DNA of 64,000 bases from Magnolia sinica (lineage: Eukaryota; Streptophyta; Magnoliopsida; Magnoliales; Magnoliaceae). Positions 23,691 through 36,319 of the stretch are shown piece by piece. Position 1 is the first letter of the stretch, and each line of letters opens with the position of its first letter. The position numbers and the translations under genes were made by a program. The notes below the pieces were generated by a model. That model was not told the origin of the DNA. It ran no database searches and worked only from the letters and a program-made list of their open reading frames with translations. The stretch lies in NCBI RefSeq assembly GCF_029962835.1, contig NC_080582.1, forward strand, positions 69,312,177 to 69,376,176. Direction: 5' to 3'.

Positions 23691-26014
23691 CACTCTTTGC
23701 CCAAGTTATGGCTTTTAGACCGTTAGAAGGTGATCAAACTTAAGACACTAGTCTAAATTATTATTATATACACATTCATATAGTTGTAACCCCAATCGAT
23801 GCTTGGTCACTGGTCATTTACACCTATTTTGGCACCATAAATAGTTCACTTTTCATACACCCTTTCCCTATGTAAATTACTGCCTTATCATTAGGAAAGA
23901 AAGAGAGAATGAGAGGAAGAAGAAGAGAGAGAATGAATGATCGGAAGCGTAAAGGCTTGTGCATCTTCACCTTCTCATCCCCTCAATAATAACTTCAAGT
24001 CACTCATGGATCCTTTGTTGGAGCTTTTTTTGTCTGCAAATGAAAGTAAGAAATTGATTTTACTTCCTAATGTGAGTCTTTTAAGCTGAGTTTCCTAAAT
24101 CTTATAATAGTTTATATAATTGATTAAGTTTTGGAGATCTTTCCTTAAACCCTGACCCTAAAAGTACTCTGAGTGAGGCAAACCATCACACTGTATTGAC
24201 CATTTTCTTTCAGGTTTCCTTTATCAACCACTGAGAATGAATCTATGTTGTAGTTAGAAATCTGTGTGCTAACATTGCCAAACTTGCTTTTTTATTGCAA
24301 ATCCTGTTGTTAGTTACTTTTTGTAGTCAACATGTTCGACGAAAGGTCCGAATGAATGAAATGCTTAAATTGAAGACTTTACATTACATTGATGTGTTAT
24401 TTAATGTTTACCTGTCATGCTTTGGCTAACAAATATTTATGCTTGAATCACCTCGTTATTTTATGAATTGATAAATACCACAACGACTAGAATTGCGATT
24501 ATTGTGTAATAGGATTTATAAAATGTTTAAGTTAAGGGGTGGCTTGCATTGGTTTGGCCACTCCAATCTTGTTCAAGTGACTATGGTTGAACACCGACAA
24601 CTGACAATAGCTAGACCACTCAAGATGCTTTGCACCCAATGTCGATTGCACCAGGGTTCTCCCATGTCAATCAACTCAGTCGGATGCATGGCTGATCATA
24701 TTGTGTTCATAATGTGTGATAACACTCGATTGAATCTAGGATATCATCATTCCTCTTAAATGAGTCTACTTATAACTGTTAGCGCTACAATCCTATGAGA
24801 CTCATGAGTTGAGCATGGTAGTATGAGATACCATATTCGAGTTGTTGGCTTGATGTTAGGGTGATAAGCCTTCCCGTAGTGACTATTGAGTAGTGATGAA
24901 AGCAGCTTACTTGCCGTGTGATTAAATAAGGTGATGAACCCAAGAACGAATCAAAGGACACGGGTGAGTAGTCGTTTCGGCCGCTACAAGCCTTGTGATC
25001 CGAATGAGACTTGTGATATAATGATGATACCCTAGATTCCATAACATGCTAAATGAATAAAACCTAATAACTGCATGGCTAATCATGCATATCATTCCCA
25101 TTTATTAGTAATGCTGGTGATGAGTCACATTACACTAAGATATGTAGTTTGCGAATAAAGTCATAGTTGTGTGACGATGGAGGGTTGACATTTGCGAAAT
25201 AGGCGTTGAAGTCATTTATTGAGGAAATACTAGACTGTAATACCCATGCATCATTTCATTATAACATTCACGCACTTAATAAGATTAGATGGAAAGTGTT
25301 TGTTTACTTGTGTTATTATTACCTGCATTGATTGAGTTGATAACATGTGCAACTTATAATAAATAGAACTATCGAGTTGATCACTCACTCCTACTCTGCA
25401 ATGGTATTTTAAAACACCAACTAGACAATATTGTAGATGTAGGGTTTATTGAAGCGGACACTTTGAAGGACACACACATGGACCAGGAGAAAGATTTTTC
25501 CTACTTCCAATTATTTGATGGGCAATTATAGCCAGCTCGTTGCTTGACTGAATTTGATGGATATTCTTTTGTTAGATATACTTTATACCCGACACATTTT
25601 CTGTTTCTTTTGGAACTGTATATTAGGTCCCAGCTATGGAACTTATGCTCTAAATGGATGTATATTGTATATTTAAAAATTGTTAATGAATTTAAATACA
25701 TTTATTTTAGAGTATATTTCACTATTTAACTTAGTTTTTTGATTGCTTGGATATCAAATTAAAAATATAGTTAATTTACACTTTCATAAAGCATAAGTGA
25801 CACATGGAATATTGGGGATCGAGTTCGTACTCGGCCATTGAAATTCAAGGCGTTAGATCATGTAAGATTATTTTAGTAAGAATGTTCAATTCATGTTGAA
25901 GACAAATATGTTTCAAGGCCAACCGAGCATTTGAGGTGGCACAAAAACCGGAACTATGCGTTTCCATGTTTTCCACCTAAAAATTCAAGATTTGATCATT
26001 TCATATAGAACACG
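23691..26014. other. 2.3 kb without a supported gene
   Basis: No coding frame of note. The tract 24500-25460 has the texture of a decayed long LTR (short mixed stretches such as GATGAACCCAAGAACG), but no ends or TSD were found. A possible leader-like GAAAGAAAGAGAGAATGAG tract lies near 23897. Confidence 0.3.
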
Positions 26015-26199
26015 TGTTAGAACATAGTAGGTAGATGTAGATAATAATATGAATAGGATAGTTTATATTTTTATTATAATATTTTGTTAAGATATCTCTA
26101 AATCTCTATAAATCTTCAATCTCCTCCATACATTTAGATTTTTATCAAAGAAATAAAATAAGTTATAGCTTTTCACAATGTAGTCTCTCTAGCTTAACA
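26015..26199 (+). mobile_element. short copia-type LTR (185 bp)
   Basis: Begins TGTTAGAACATAG and ends TAGCTTAACA, giving the perfect end pair TGTTA/TAACA. It has a CTCTATAAATC box at about 26105 and is followed at once by a PBS at 26200. No downstream partner LTR was recognised. The small size fits an Ale-type copia or a TRIM. Confidence 0.7.
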
Positions 26200-26210
26200 T
26201 GGTATCGGAG
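26200..26210 (+). promoter_or_regulatory. primer-binding site after the short LTR
   Basis: TGGTATCGGAG directly abuts the LTR end, one base different from the standard plant copia PBS TGGTATCAGAG. The CT-rich sequence after it (26210-26400) is the likely internal start of the element. Confidence 0.7.
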
Positions 26211-26931
26211 TTAACCCAAGCCCTTCTCCCATCTTCTTCTTCTTCAAGTCCTCTGCCGCCACCCAAGCCCTTCTCTCATCTTCTTCTTCTCTACAAATCC
26301 TCTACCCCCATACCACACAACAGCAGCTGATTGCTGCAACTCCATTATCATCTTATTTGTCATCATCTTCTCCATCAGCGGCAGCACCTCCACCCCGCCA
26401 TTCCTACTGACTCACCCCCAACTGTAAATATTGCTTTGGGGGAATCAATATCACCCAACTACAATCTCAAGACACCTAAATGCACCCGAATTGCTCTCTT
26501 TTCTTTTACAAGAGAGTAGCATATCCTCCAGTGAGAATGCATCAATAAAGTATGATATGATCACATTCCTTGGCTTGAATTTAATGAATATTACAGACCG
26601 AAAGTCACATGATGAAAATAAATCCTATTCACAGAGCCCAAAAGTCAAATGATAAAAATAATTCCTAGCTGTCTGATTTGATCACTTGCAAATAGACATT
26701 TGAATAAAGTAGACAACATTCACTCCCAATGGGCAATGATGTGAAATCCAGACTACAACCCCATCCATGGTGGGCCCTTTGGATAAACTGTCCAGATACA
26801 CTTGTGTCCCATGGATAGTCAAGAATCACTAGAACATATCATGATCCCTTGAGCTTCAAAGTCTCAGCATGGTTCTTCCAAAAGAGGAAGTATAAAATAG
26901 ACATTTCCATTGAAACATCCTTGTAGTGGAA
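26211..26931. other. residual internal sequence of the short-LTR element, then unclassified
   Basis: CT- and TCTTC-rich at first, then AT-rich. No gag or pol frame was recognised. A GGGCCCAC-family fragment (GGTGGGCCCTTTGG) lies near 26770. Confidence 0.35.
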
Positions 26932-27255
26932 GGGGTGGTTTGGCTGTAAAAATTACGGGTGGTTAGGAATTGGAATCTAGGATTTTCAATCCAGATAATG
27001 TTTGGCACCCCCAAAATCCCAGATATCAAATTCAGATTGCAAAGTATGCCTTTTAAAATCCACAAAAAAGGTGGGGTACAAAATTCTGGATTTTCAATCC
27101 TCACCAACTGTCATGACTGCCCTCTCCTCCCCTCTTTAGGGCCTGAAATCCAGGCTGCTAAACATGATTTGTAGATTCTGTAGGATTGAAAATCGAAGCT
27201 GCCAAACCCAACTAAAAGAATTTCAAATCCAAATTCATGCTGCCAAATCAACCCC
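26932..27255. mobile_element. MITE with TGGTTTGGC-type ends
   Basis: The left end GGGGTGGTTTGGCTG and the right end GCTGCCAAATCAACCCC are imperfect inverted repeats. The body holds inverted blocks such as GGATTTTCAATCC against GGATTGAAAATC. About 324 bp, no coding capacity. The TSD is unclear. Confidence 0.55.
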
Positions 27256-27520
27256 AAGTCCTTTGCAAAGAAGGGTATATATATCGTAAAAAGAATGAAT
27301 AACAATCACCGGATTTAAACAGACGGGCCCATTCTCTCTCTGTTTTTTTTCCTTTTATTTTCTTATCGCATCAGTGATCTGATCCAAAGTTCCTGATTAT
27401 TCCCCCACTTACATCAAATGAAGAAAAAACAAAAGAAATCGACGCCAGCTTTTCTCTTCTCTGCAATTTCCCCTTCTCCAGCAAAGGCAACAATATTTCT
27501 CTCACTTCTATCTTCTACTC
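27256..27520 (-). other. probable 3' UTR of the H+-ATPase gene
   Basis: Immediately follows the TAA (27523-27521) on the coding strand. T/A-rich, with no other feature recognised. The polyadenylation site was not determined. Confidence 0.4.
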
Positions 27521-28489
27521 TTACACTGTGTAGTGCTGTTGGATGGTCTCGATATCCAGTCCTTTCAGCTTCACCACTGATTCCACGTGCCCTTTGAGCG
27601 TGTGAAGCTCCCTTAGCCTACAAAAACCATATCGTCACAATGCCGGCATTCAATGATCAAAATATCAGTTTCAAAACATATGTCAGCCCTTGAAATAATA
27701 CATACATGGACAGCCTAATATTATACAAATGTCTATGCATCATCACATATATTATCATACCTTGCGACCTCTGCACGCCTCTTTGCTTGCTCAGCAAGCT
27801 CAGATAGCTCCCTGTAGCTGTTCTTCTCGTTGAAGAGATTGCTTGTGTCGGCGGGCTGGAGGCCATGAAGGGTGCGTTGGGCATGGGCCCACTGGGCCTC
27901 CCTCTCTTCCCTGCCGTAATCCTTCTTACTTGTGAAGGCCGTCTGTCAACCAATGCAATGAAGTTAGGGAGGAATCATAAAATGGTTCTTTGCTCGAAAT
28001 GAATTCCATTTCCAACTCGAAATGGACAGTTGGGTATTTACCCTGTTCTCAATCAAATTATCCCATGCTTTGCCACTTAAGCCATAGCGGGTCAGGAATT
28101 TCAGGATGTCGAGGGGAAAGTAGAAGATGATGCTGTACAGCCAGATGACACCAGCCCACCCCCATCCGATGCCTTGGATCCTAGCAAAGCCCCAGTTTGC
28201 ATACACAGCGATGAATGTGGCCAACTGAATGTACTAGATGGTTAGTTTCTGATCGCAATGTGCACCAGTATGATAAGCAATGAGCACTCACCAGCTGGGC
28301 TGCGACGAAAGCACCGACGAGCAAGAGTCCAGGTCGTTCGATGAATGACCAGCTCCGGGACCGGGTGACAAAGATGAGTGCCTGGCTCACAATGCTCACT
28401 TGGAGATAGACAGCTGCTGTAAGCTCTTCGTTGTTGCTCCTGATGGACCGCACTCTGAACCGTTCCTGCAAAAATCCAATGCACAATTA

Positions 28490-28559
<70 letters not shown>

Positions 28560-30534
28560 TATGGTTGTTGCATCTGTCTACCAGTATCTAGTAGTAGGAT
28601 TCAATGTTGATGAACTTACGGAGAAGAAATCGGTGGCCTGTGCCACCCAGAAGAAGACAACGGTCATGAGAGCGAGATAGGTGCCGAGGACGACGCCAGT
28701 GGCGAAGATCTCCTTGAGCTTCCATGAATCTGGCAATGGCGACGGCTTTACTCTGTCCTTGGAGATGGTCATGATGGTGCCGTCGTTGAGTATGGCAATG
28801 ACGAGGACCATGAAGGGAGAGAAATCAAACTTCCAGATGAGCGCAATGAGCATGAAGCCGAGCACAATCCTGATTGTGATGGACACTGCGTAGATTGTGT
28901 AGTTCTTCATCCTTTGGAAGATGGCCCGGCTGGTCAACACTGCGCTGATGATGACACTCAGGCCAGGCTCCGTCAGGACAATGTCGGAGGCACTCCGGGC
29001 TGCATCTGTTGCATCGTCCACTGCAATTCCGATGTCTGCCTTCTTCAGCGCTGGTGCATCATTCACTCCATCTCCTGTCATGCCACAGATGTGGTTCCTT
29101 TCCTGCAGCTTCTTCACTATCTCATACTTATGCTCTGCACCATTCAATCAGTAATAGTAGTGAGAGGCTGTTTGCTAGTCCAATGCATGCCAAGTTCCGG
29201 CCCACTCATCAGGTGGGCTAGCCATGTTGACAACCAGGCATGAAATTAGGTGGTCTACTCATCAGGCATGCCCTGCATGGACGAATAAATGGACAGTTAA
29301 AAGGATAAAAAAGTCCAATGTTCCATACATTGGAACACACACGTGGGTGGATCAGCCTGGTTGTTGGACTAGATCATCAACATTGTGTGGCCCACCTGAA
29401 AAGTGGCTCAGATGTTGTGCATCAGTAGTGAGAAAAGAATGATTAATATGCCTGGGAAAACTCCGGCGAAGCCATCAGCTTTCTCGATGAGCTCGTCGAC
29501 AGGGATAGAGGCAATGGACTCGTCCTTGCACTGGCCAAGGAGGGAGGAGGAGGGGTACATGTTGGTGCCCATGCCCAACCTGCGGCCCGTCTCCTTGCCA
29601 ATCGCAAGCTGATCGCCTGTGATCATCTTCACATTGACTCCAAGGTTGAGTGCCCTGCGGATGGTCTCTGCGCTATCATGCCTCGGCGGGTCAAACAGCG
29701 GCAACAGGCCCACGAATTGCCATGGCCCCCCAGGGCTCTCCTTGTTAGCCTCTGGCACCGTCTGGGACAACCATACGCCAATTCAGCTCTAAGAACATTG
29801 AAACACCAAGAACAAACACATGTTTTAACATTCCCTGTAGATGGGCCCCACCTGTCTGCACACGGCCAGTGAGCGAAGGCCGCGATCGGCAAACTTGTCA
29901 ATGATGGCATGGACTTTGTTCATGGCATCTCCCTTGAGGTCGCAGAGCTCAATGACCTGCCACATACACAAACACACATACTTAGAAAATGTGCATATGA
30001 ACACTGCTATACATAGCTCGAAAAGGTCTAGCATGTGCAGGATTACCTGCTCGGGTGCGCCCTTGCTGCACCTGTGCCACGTGCCGTTGGGCTCAATGTA
30101 AGTTATAGCCGTCCGCTTCTCCACAGGATTGAAGGGAAGGAAATGCACCTCTTCGATCCCTGCTCGTGCCTGCACGAGGATGCAAACAAGTGCATGCGCA
30201 AGTTCAATTACCCAAGTGAAAGCTAACATGAGCCAGGGTGGGCATTGTTCCTTTTTGTTTCAGCTGGGGAACGAAAAGTACTCAAATCATGGCTAACATT
30301 AGTTCTCTTGTCTTCCCACTCATGTTAGTGCAATGGTCAGCTTCTGAAACTACCCTCTAACAACAATGGAACACCCATTAGTTTGAAATGAGTGAAAATT
30401 ACAACTTTTCGATCAGAAGTGGACGGTGATGGAAAGTAGATGGTCCCAAGCAAGTGGCCCATTTTCATCATTGTCTGAGATTCACCTAGAGCCAGCAATG
30501 GGAACTCATGTAATGGTGCATTTTGTACTCGGGC

Positions 30535-30583
<49 letters not shown>

Positions 30584-33500
30584 TTTTCTTTTTCTTTTTC
30601 TGCAATAAGTGAATGATCTGTGTAAACCACCAATTGCGGAAATCGGCAATGTGTGAATTTATCGCCGTCCATCCTTTAAGTGGGTCATGTTTGATCACCC
30701 CACATTCCGAAAATTCAAATGAGTGTAACCCACTTCTCATCACTGCTGGACCTGATAGGATTCACTTATACCAGAAGTCCGCTTTGGGTGTTTGACACAG
30801 GATCCTTTCCCTCTCAAGTAAATCCAATGGGTCCCTTACCTCCTTGGGGTCAGCCAACATTCCGACGATGGACGTATCAATTGCATCCTGGTTTTCGACC
30901 CTTGAAGCCCTTGCTGCAAGCAACACAACGGTGTCCTTGTCCATATCCTTCACAAACACCTGCACCAATACAACCAATGCAAGAAACCTCAGCTGCCCGT
31001 CAGTTGTATCACACCTGCCAATAATCCAAAGTGTTTGATCTTTTCCTCTTCCTAGTCTCACCTCGATCAGGCTTTTGTCAACAGTAAGCTTGTTAAGTGT
31101 GAGGGTCCCTGTCTTGTCGCTGCACAGCACATCCATCCCAGCCAGCTCTTCGATGGCCGTCATCCTCTTCGTGATGGCGCCTTGCTCGGACAGACGGTGC
31201 GAACCAATGGCCATAGTCACTGACAACACCGTGGGCATTGCAATGGGGATACCACCAATGAGCAACACCAACAGATTGTCAATCCCATCTCTGTATTTAC
31301 GGCGTTGGATTGGATACATCACTATAATCTCTATGACCATGCCCGCGGCGATAGAACAAATACAGAAGTTACCAATGGCGGTAAGGACCTGAACAGCAAG
31401 CACCAGCCCAGTGCACATTAGCAGCAGAGTGTAAGCTGTTACTCACTATAAAATGGGGTGCAGTTGAGTGTTAGATATGTGATCCAAACCTTTTGGAAAT
31501 GTCCCACTTGGTTGGTGCTGTCCACAAGGTGGGCCGCCTTCCCGAAGAATGTGTGGACACCAGTGGCAATGACAATGGCCTCGATCTCACCTTGCTTGCA
31601 TGTAGACCCAGAGAAGACCTCATCTCCGGCATACTTGGTGACTGGGAGGGACTCACCTGTGAGGGCTGCTTGATCAATCTTGAGTGGATCACCCTCAAGG
31701 AGCCGAGCGTCTGCCGGAACAATGTCACCCAACTTGATGCTTATAATGTCCCCTGGTACAAGGATTGATGCATCTTGTTCCGTCCATTTCCCACTTCGAA
31801 GAACCTACATCCATCATCACCATGAGCCACCATGGCACACTGCACACTCCATAGTGCATGCTAGAAATTCCCCAGAGCATTTGCTAACATGCAGCATCTT
31901 ATCACCATGAAACTGGCCTAAGGATTTTCCCACTAACTTGTACTATCGAAAAATCCCAACTGTTGGCACGGGGTAGAATTCATTACCTTGGTCTTGGGAG
32001 CGAGGCCTGCCATCAAAGCAGCCGCTGCATTGCCCGCATTGTTCTCTTCAATGAAGCTGATCGTCGAGTTGATGATCAGCAACACAACAATACCCAAGAA
32101 ATCTGGCCAGTCTGGAGGTTTGCCCTGTACCCAAAAAAAAAGAGTTCATGAAGTGTGAAGCATGCATCGAAACATCTACACCGTCTATGTGTAACTTGTG
32201 CAGACCATTGATTTGCCCATCATGTGGATGGGCCATGGCCAAAATTCAAGGTAATTGGATAATGGTAAGCCATCTAATAACTGGCTGAAAATGGACAGTT
32301 TAATTCAATTTCGAACGAAAAATTAGTAAGATTCTGCATCCACCAACAAAATTCCACAAAGTGGTCAGTTGGTCAAGTGCTTCCAAGCCAATGCAATTTT
32401 CAGTGGCCCACCATATCAATGATTTGGATCATTGCAACAACTGATCCATGGACAAATAAACAAGTTTACCCCTCCATTCGCCAATGCAATGGCCATCAAA
32501 GCAGCGAGCTCCATAACCCATGACAGAGGATTCCACATGAAACCCAAGAATTTGAGAAGCTTGCTATCCTGTTTCCATCAAAACATAGAAGAATGTGAGA
32601 AATTTGAAGAGGAAATCTCATGAAAATTTTCAAACAGAAAAGAAAAGAAAAGAAAATATGCCTTTTTCTCTTCTAGCTTGTTTGGGCCAAAGATCTGGAT
32701 CCTTTGCTCTCCTTCTTCTGTTGTCAACCCCTCCTTTGTACATTTCAGCTGCTCAAACACTTCCTCCACAGGTATCCGCTCCTACACCCGATCATCACCA
32801 TACATTATCATCGTCGTCATCATCACCGTTAAATCAAAATGACAAAACTAGTTAAGATAACCCAAAAAAACAGACTCGATGACTCGATCTCCCACTGAGT
32901 CAGTTTACACAGAGACTGAGTCGACATGACTCAGTAAATGAATAAAGAATGTTTAATCTTTAAACACCATAATAAAATATCAAAATAATTAAAAATACTC
33001 TAAAAGAAGAACTTCCTTTCAGGGTACCAGTATTTACACCTGCAATTTTGATAGACACAACCTTTCTTTCTACTTTTGGGAATACAACTGCACAATATTG
33101 TACCGTTGTATTTGTCAAAAATAAAAATAAAAATGGGAGTAGATATCAATCATTCAATTTCCTATCCCAAAGTATAAATGTTATTAAAGGAGAAACCATC
33201 ACTTTCAAGAACTGTAATATCACCGATGTAGGACATCCCAGCCATGGAAATGGTGGGCCACACCATGATGATCAACTGGGCCAGAAATCAAGAAGATCCA
33301 CTCCACCTTGTGACTGGATTGGCATAATCTTGACACCAAATTTCCACTCATCAGGCACAAGATATCATCTCGGCCGCTCATCTAACTCGACATACTGGTG
33401 TGGCCCACCTAACGACCTGATCGACCCAACCTTACCGTAACTGATTTTCACAGAGTTCCCCACCTCTTTGACGGGAAAGATGAATCTCGCGTGACATCCA

Positions 33501-33833
33501 AACCGTTGGATGATAATTCACCATGCAATCCAGTGGCTAACTTTCAACATGTCATATGCATGCAAGATCCAACCCGTCCAATAGATGGGGCCCACCGTGG
33601 GTAGAAATCAGTACCATTAACTCATCAGGCACTCGCTGAGTCTGACTCGATGACTCGGACGAGTCGGACTCAGTCGAACAAGAATGAAAATCGAAAACGC
33701 TGGAAATTCAAGAAACGTAAAAGAAATCCAAACCGTTGGAAAGGAAGATCTAAGGATGGAAATGATTTCTTACGAGATCAATGGTCTCGTTCCTGATTTC
33801 TTCGAGACTGATGCTGGCTCTGTTATTCGCCAT
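27521..33833 (-). CDS. AHA: plasma-membrane H+-ATPase (P3A-type), fifteen exons, complete
   Basis: Exons (minus): 33833-33774, 32781-32662, 32568-32470, 32124-31987, 31804-31490, 31388-31062, 30959-30840, 30169-30047, 29956-29852, 29761-29452, 29134-28620, 28465-28292, 28224-28042, 27942-27761, 27617-27521. The 2868 bases encode 955 residues, the usual AHA length. It pumps protons out of the cell with ATP, energising uptake and setting membrane voltage. Visible: actuator loop TGES (188-191), PIAMP in TM4 (292-296), the phosphorylated Asp335 in [20 protein letters not shown] (592-600), Arg661, Asp690 in TM6 (AHA2 Asp684), and a C-terminal autoinhibitory domain ending [10 protein letters not shown]. 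The penultimate Thr954 is the 14-3-3-binding phosphosite. The C-terminus resembles the AHA4/AHA11/PMA4 subgroup. Introns 2 and 10 appear to start with GC. No key residue is missing. Confidence 0.97.
28494..28556. repeat. (GA)31 microsatellite filling intron 11 of the H+-ATPase gene
   Basis: A perfect GA run of 63 bases inside the 154-bp intron (28619-28466). On the coding strand it is a CT tract ending about 30 bases before the acceptor. Confidence 0.95.
30538..30581. repeat. CT microsatellite in intron 7 of the H+-ATPase gene
   Basis: (CT)n followed by TTTTTC units (30582-30600), inside the 670-bp intron 30839-30170. Confidence 0.95.
33220..33620. repeat. GGGCCCAC-family fragments in H+-ATPase intron 1
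   Basis: Blocks GGTGGGCCACACCATGATG (about 33251) and ATGGGGCCCACCGTGGG (about 33584) have the family's usual arm sequence. The 992-bp intron 1 thus carries a decayed member. Confidence 0.5.
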
Positions 33834-33900
33834 TGTTGATTTCTAGAGAGAATGGAATTGGGGGAGAATAGGAAGTGAGGATTTCTATGAAGAGTATGTT

Positions 33901-33907
33901 TTATATA
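33901..33907 (-). promoter_or_regulatory. TATA box of the H+-ATPase gene
   Basis: TATATAA on the minus strand, about 70 bases upstream of the ATG at 33833. This places transcription start near 33870 and gives a short leader of about 40 bases. The position is conventional; no other TATA box stands nearby. Confidence 0.6.
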
Positions 33908-33910
33908 AGG

Positions 33911-34298
33911 ACGGAAAGCTTGCTCTCTCCATCTTCTATTAGGAATCAGACTCTCAGCCAAGCTCTCTCTCACAGAACCGGTTACTACGGGTGGAGTTCG
34001 TACGAACGACTGGCTTACAAGCTGTGGGCAACCCGGAAACGACTGGGGGAAAGGGTGCTTTTGACCGGTGACGTGTCCGTGGGTCTTGGTTGATGGTTTG
34101 TTACGTGGTTGTGGCTTCGGAGTCCCGGTCCTGCGGGTTGGAAACGATACGGTCCTCGACCTTGTAACATCCATGAAATACTCGGGTTTTTATTTTTTCG
34201 TGATTGCGGCTGTTTTTTTCCATGATCTTGACCGTTGGAATGATGGGGTTCAGTGTGGATGGGATGTGATTTTGAGATTGTTACTTGATCGGACCGTT
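33911..34298. other. proximal upstream region of the H+-ATPase gene
   Basis: Mixed-composition sequence without a supported gene. The open frames on the plus strand here have no recognisable protein. It ends at the TSD of the transposon at 34308, so only about 390 bases separate the TATA box from repeat DNA. Confidence 0.45.
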
Positions 34299-34307
34299 CT
34301 TTAGCTG

Positions 34308-34864
34308 GGGCGTGGATTGGTTACTACCCCACTAGGACCAAGCTAGAGACGGACAGCTCTATCAGAAGCTCTGTGGGCCCCACTGTGATGTATGTATTTT
34401 ATCGACAACGTTCATTCATTTTGAAAAATAATTTTAGATGGTGGTTCCAAAAATGAGGCAGATCGAATCCTTAAGTGGACCACACCACAAGAAAGAGTGG
34501 TGATTGAATGCCTACCGCTGAAAACCTCTTGGGGGCTACAGAAATTTTGGATCAAACAGATATTTAAATTTTCCCTTCATCCACGTCTTTGTGAGCTTAT
34601 GAACATTTTGGATGGAAGATAGTCATTACAGTAGGCCCTAGGGAGGTTTCAACGGTGTGGATCATTGTCACCAATGCTTCCTATGGTGTGGTCCACTCGA
34701 GCCTTCAATCGGTCTCCTTTAAAGTACATTAATCTAAAATAATATTTCAAAATGATCAGACGACTTGGATAAAACACATTTATCATGGTGGGCCCCAAAG
34801 ATCCCCTGACAGGACCGTCCGTCTCTGGCTAGGTCCTGGCGGGGTTGGGACCCAATCCGCGCGC
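34308..34864. mobile_element. Mutator-type GGGCCCAC quasi-palindromic element with 9-bp TSD
   Basis: Flanked by a perfect 9-bp duplication CTTTAGCTG (34299-34307 and 34865-34873). The ends (GGGCGTGGATTGG... and its partner read from the right, GCGCGCGGATTGG...) and the next ~90 bases of each arm are imperfect complements (GCTAGAGACGGAC, CTGTGGGCCCCACTGTGATG and their partners). The body also folds: AAGTGGACCACACCACAA on the left pairs with GGTGTGGTCCACTCGAG on the right. 557 bp, no coding capacity. The 9-bp TSD is the hallmark of the Mutator superfamily. Confidence 0.8.
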
Positions 34865-35099
34865 CTTTAGCTGTGGTCCTGTGCATGTTTGAGAGATGGT
34901 ACGGTGGAGAAGTAAGAAGGATTACATGGTAGAGCCATCTATCTAGAGGACACGTGGCAGAGTGATGTGCGAATTGGGCCGTCTATATACAGGTTCCCAG
35001 TGGGAATGGTTCATGTCTGGTAAATAAGTCGTGTTGGACCGTCCTGTTCATTCGATCCATAGCCATTAAAGTTACGGTGGAAAACAAAAGTAAGTAGCG

Positions 35100-35562
35100 G
35101 GCTGGTGGGTGAGCTCCTGACCGTAGGGCCCATCTCTATGTATTCCTTGTATATCCACACCGTCCATCAGTTCTTCCAGATTATTTTATGATAACTTCCC
35201 AAAAATGAAGCAGATACAAATTTCAAGTGGACCACACAGCAAAAATTGAATTTCCACCGTAGAAACTTTTCTGGGCACAAAAGTTTTAGATCAAGCTCCT
35301 GTTTCTTTATTGCCTTCATCTTGCTATATTTGACATTATCAACAAATTCTATCGAAAGTAAACCTCACAGTGGGCCGTAAGATTTTTTTACGGTGTGTGT
35401 TCAATCATTGCTGTTTTCCAACGGTGTGGTCCACCTGAGATTTGGATCAGATTCATTTTTATGGAAATTTTCTAAAATGATCTAGAAAAACTGATGGACG
35501 GCGTGGATATACAACAAATACATTAATGTGGGTCCCACAATCAGGGCCTCAACCAATAAACT
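35100..35562. mobile_element. GGGCCCAC quasi-palindromic element
   Basis: Arms GTGAGCTCCTGACC/TAGGGCCC on the left and GGGTCCCACAATCAGGGCCTC on the right pair imperfectly, around a body with AAGTGGACCACACAGCAAAA and GGTGTGGTCCACCTGAG. Ends approximate. Confidence 0.6.
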
Positions 35563-35960
35563 GTTACCCTGCCTCACATGATCCGCGTTCCTGCATCATG
35601 CATGGGATGCATGGGTTTTATTTTTATAAAGTCATTGGTACACATGTCAATATATGGGTGGACCTGATCGATGTATCACCCTGCCACGTGTCCGGCCTCA
35701 AGATAACTCTATTACATTTGTATTCTTGTGGGCCTACCTCATCTCCCATGACCGTCCATGTTCTACTGAAAAATGGCCCTAGATGGAGGCTATGATCTTT
35801 CAATCGGAGATACTTCAAGGGCATGGTCCATCTATGTTATGGACTTACGGACCAACGGTCTGGATCAGTGACCTTCCGGCTCCACTTGTGGGGACGGAGA
35901 ACAAGTGTACACCGTGCACATCATCGGGTCGAGGATCGCTATCAATGGAAAGAGGGGTCT
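35563..35960. other. unique-looking sequence between elements
   Basis: About 400 bases with no supported gene. It contains isolated GGGCCTACC and GGTGGACC words, but no pairing arms were found. Confidence 0.35.
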
Positions 35961-35965
35961 GACGC

Positions 35966-36290
35966 TTGCAGACTGGGTACTACCCCACCAAGACTTACCC
36001 GGACGGTCTTGTCAAGGGATCTGTGGGTCCACCCTGATATATTTGTTTTATTTAATCCGTACTCCTGTTCCCCCAAATGGGTTTTCAACCGTAGGTATTC
36101 AATCCTCGCTATTTACAGTGGTGTGGTTCACTTGAGCATTCTATCTCTTTAATTTTTTTGGTTCATCGCTTAAAATTAATTTTCAAAATAAATAGACAAT
36201 GTAGATAAAATACATATATTACTATGGCCCCTACAGAGCTAGGGACGGGCGTCTAGTTCCCGACGGGGGTAGTACGCAATCCCCGCGTCG
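35966..36290. mobile_element. GGGCCCAC element, short copy
   Basis: The left arm ACTGGGTACTACCCCACC pairs with the right arm GGGGGTAGTACGCAATCC. The interior is an abbreviated version of the family body. Ends approximate; no clear TSD. Confidence 0.6.
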
Positions 36291-36319
36291 GATGTGGCCG
36301 TGAACAAGGAGTTCTTAGT

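Noticed and set aside
28492-28680. Frame starting with Glu-Arg repeats
   Set aside because: Reads the GA microsatellite in H+-ATPase intron 11 and the antisense of exon 11.
28681-29243. Plus-strand frames opposite the H+-ATPase exons
   Set aside because: Shadows of conserved minus-strand coding sequence.
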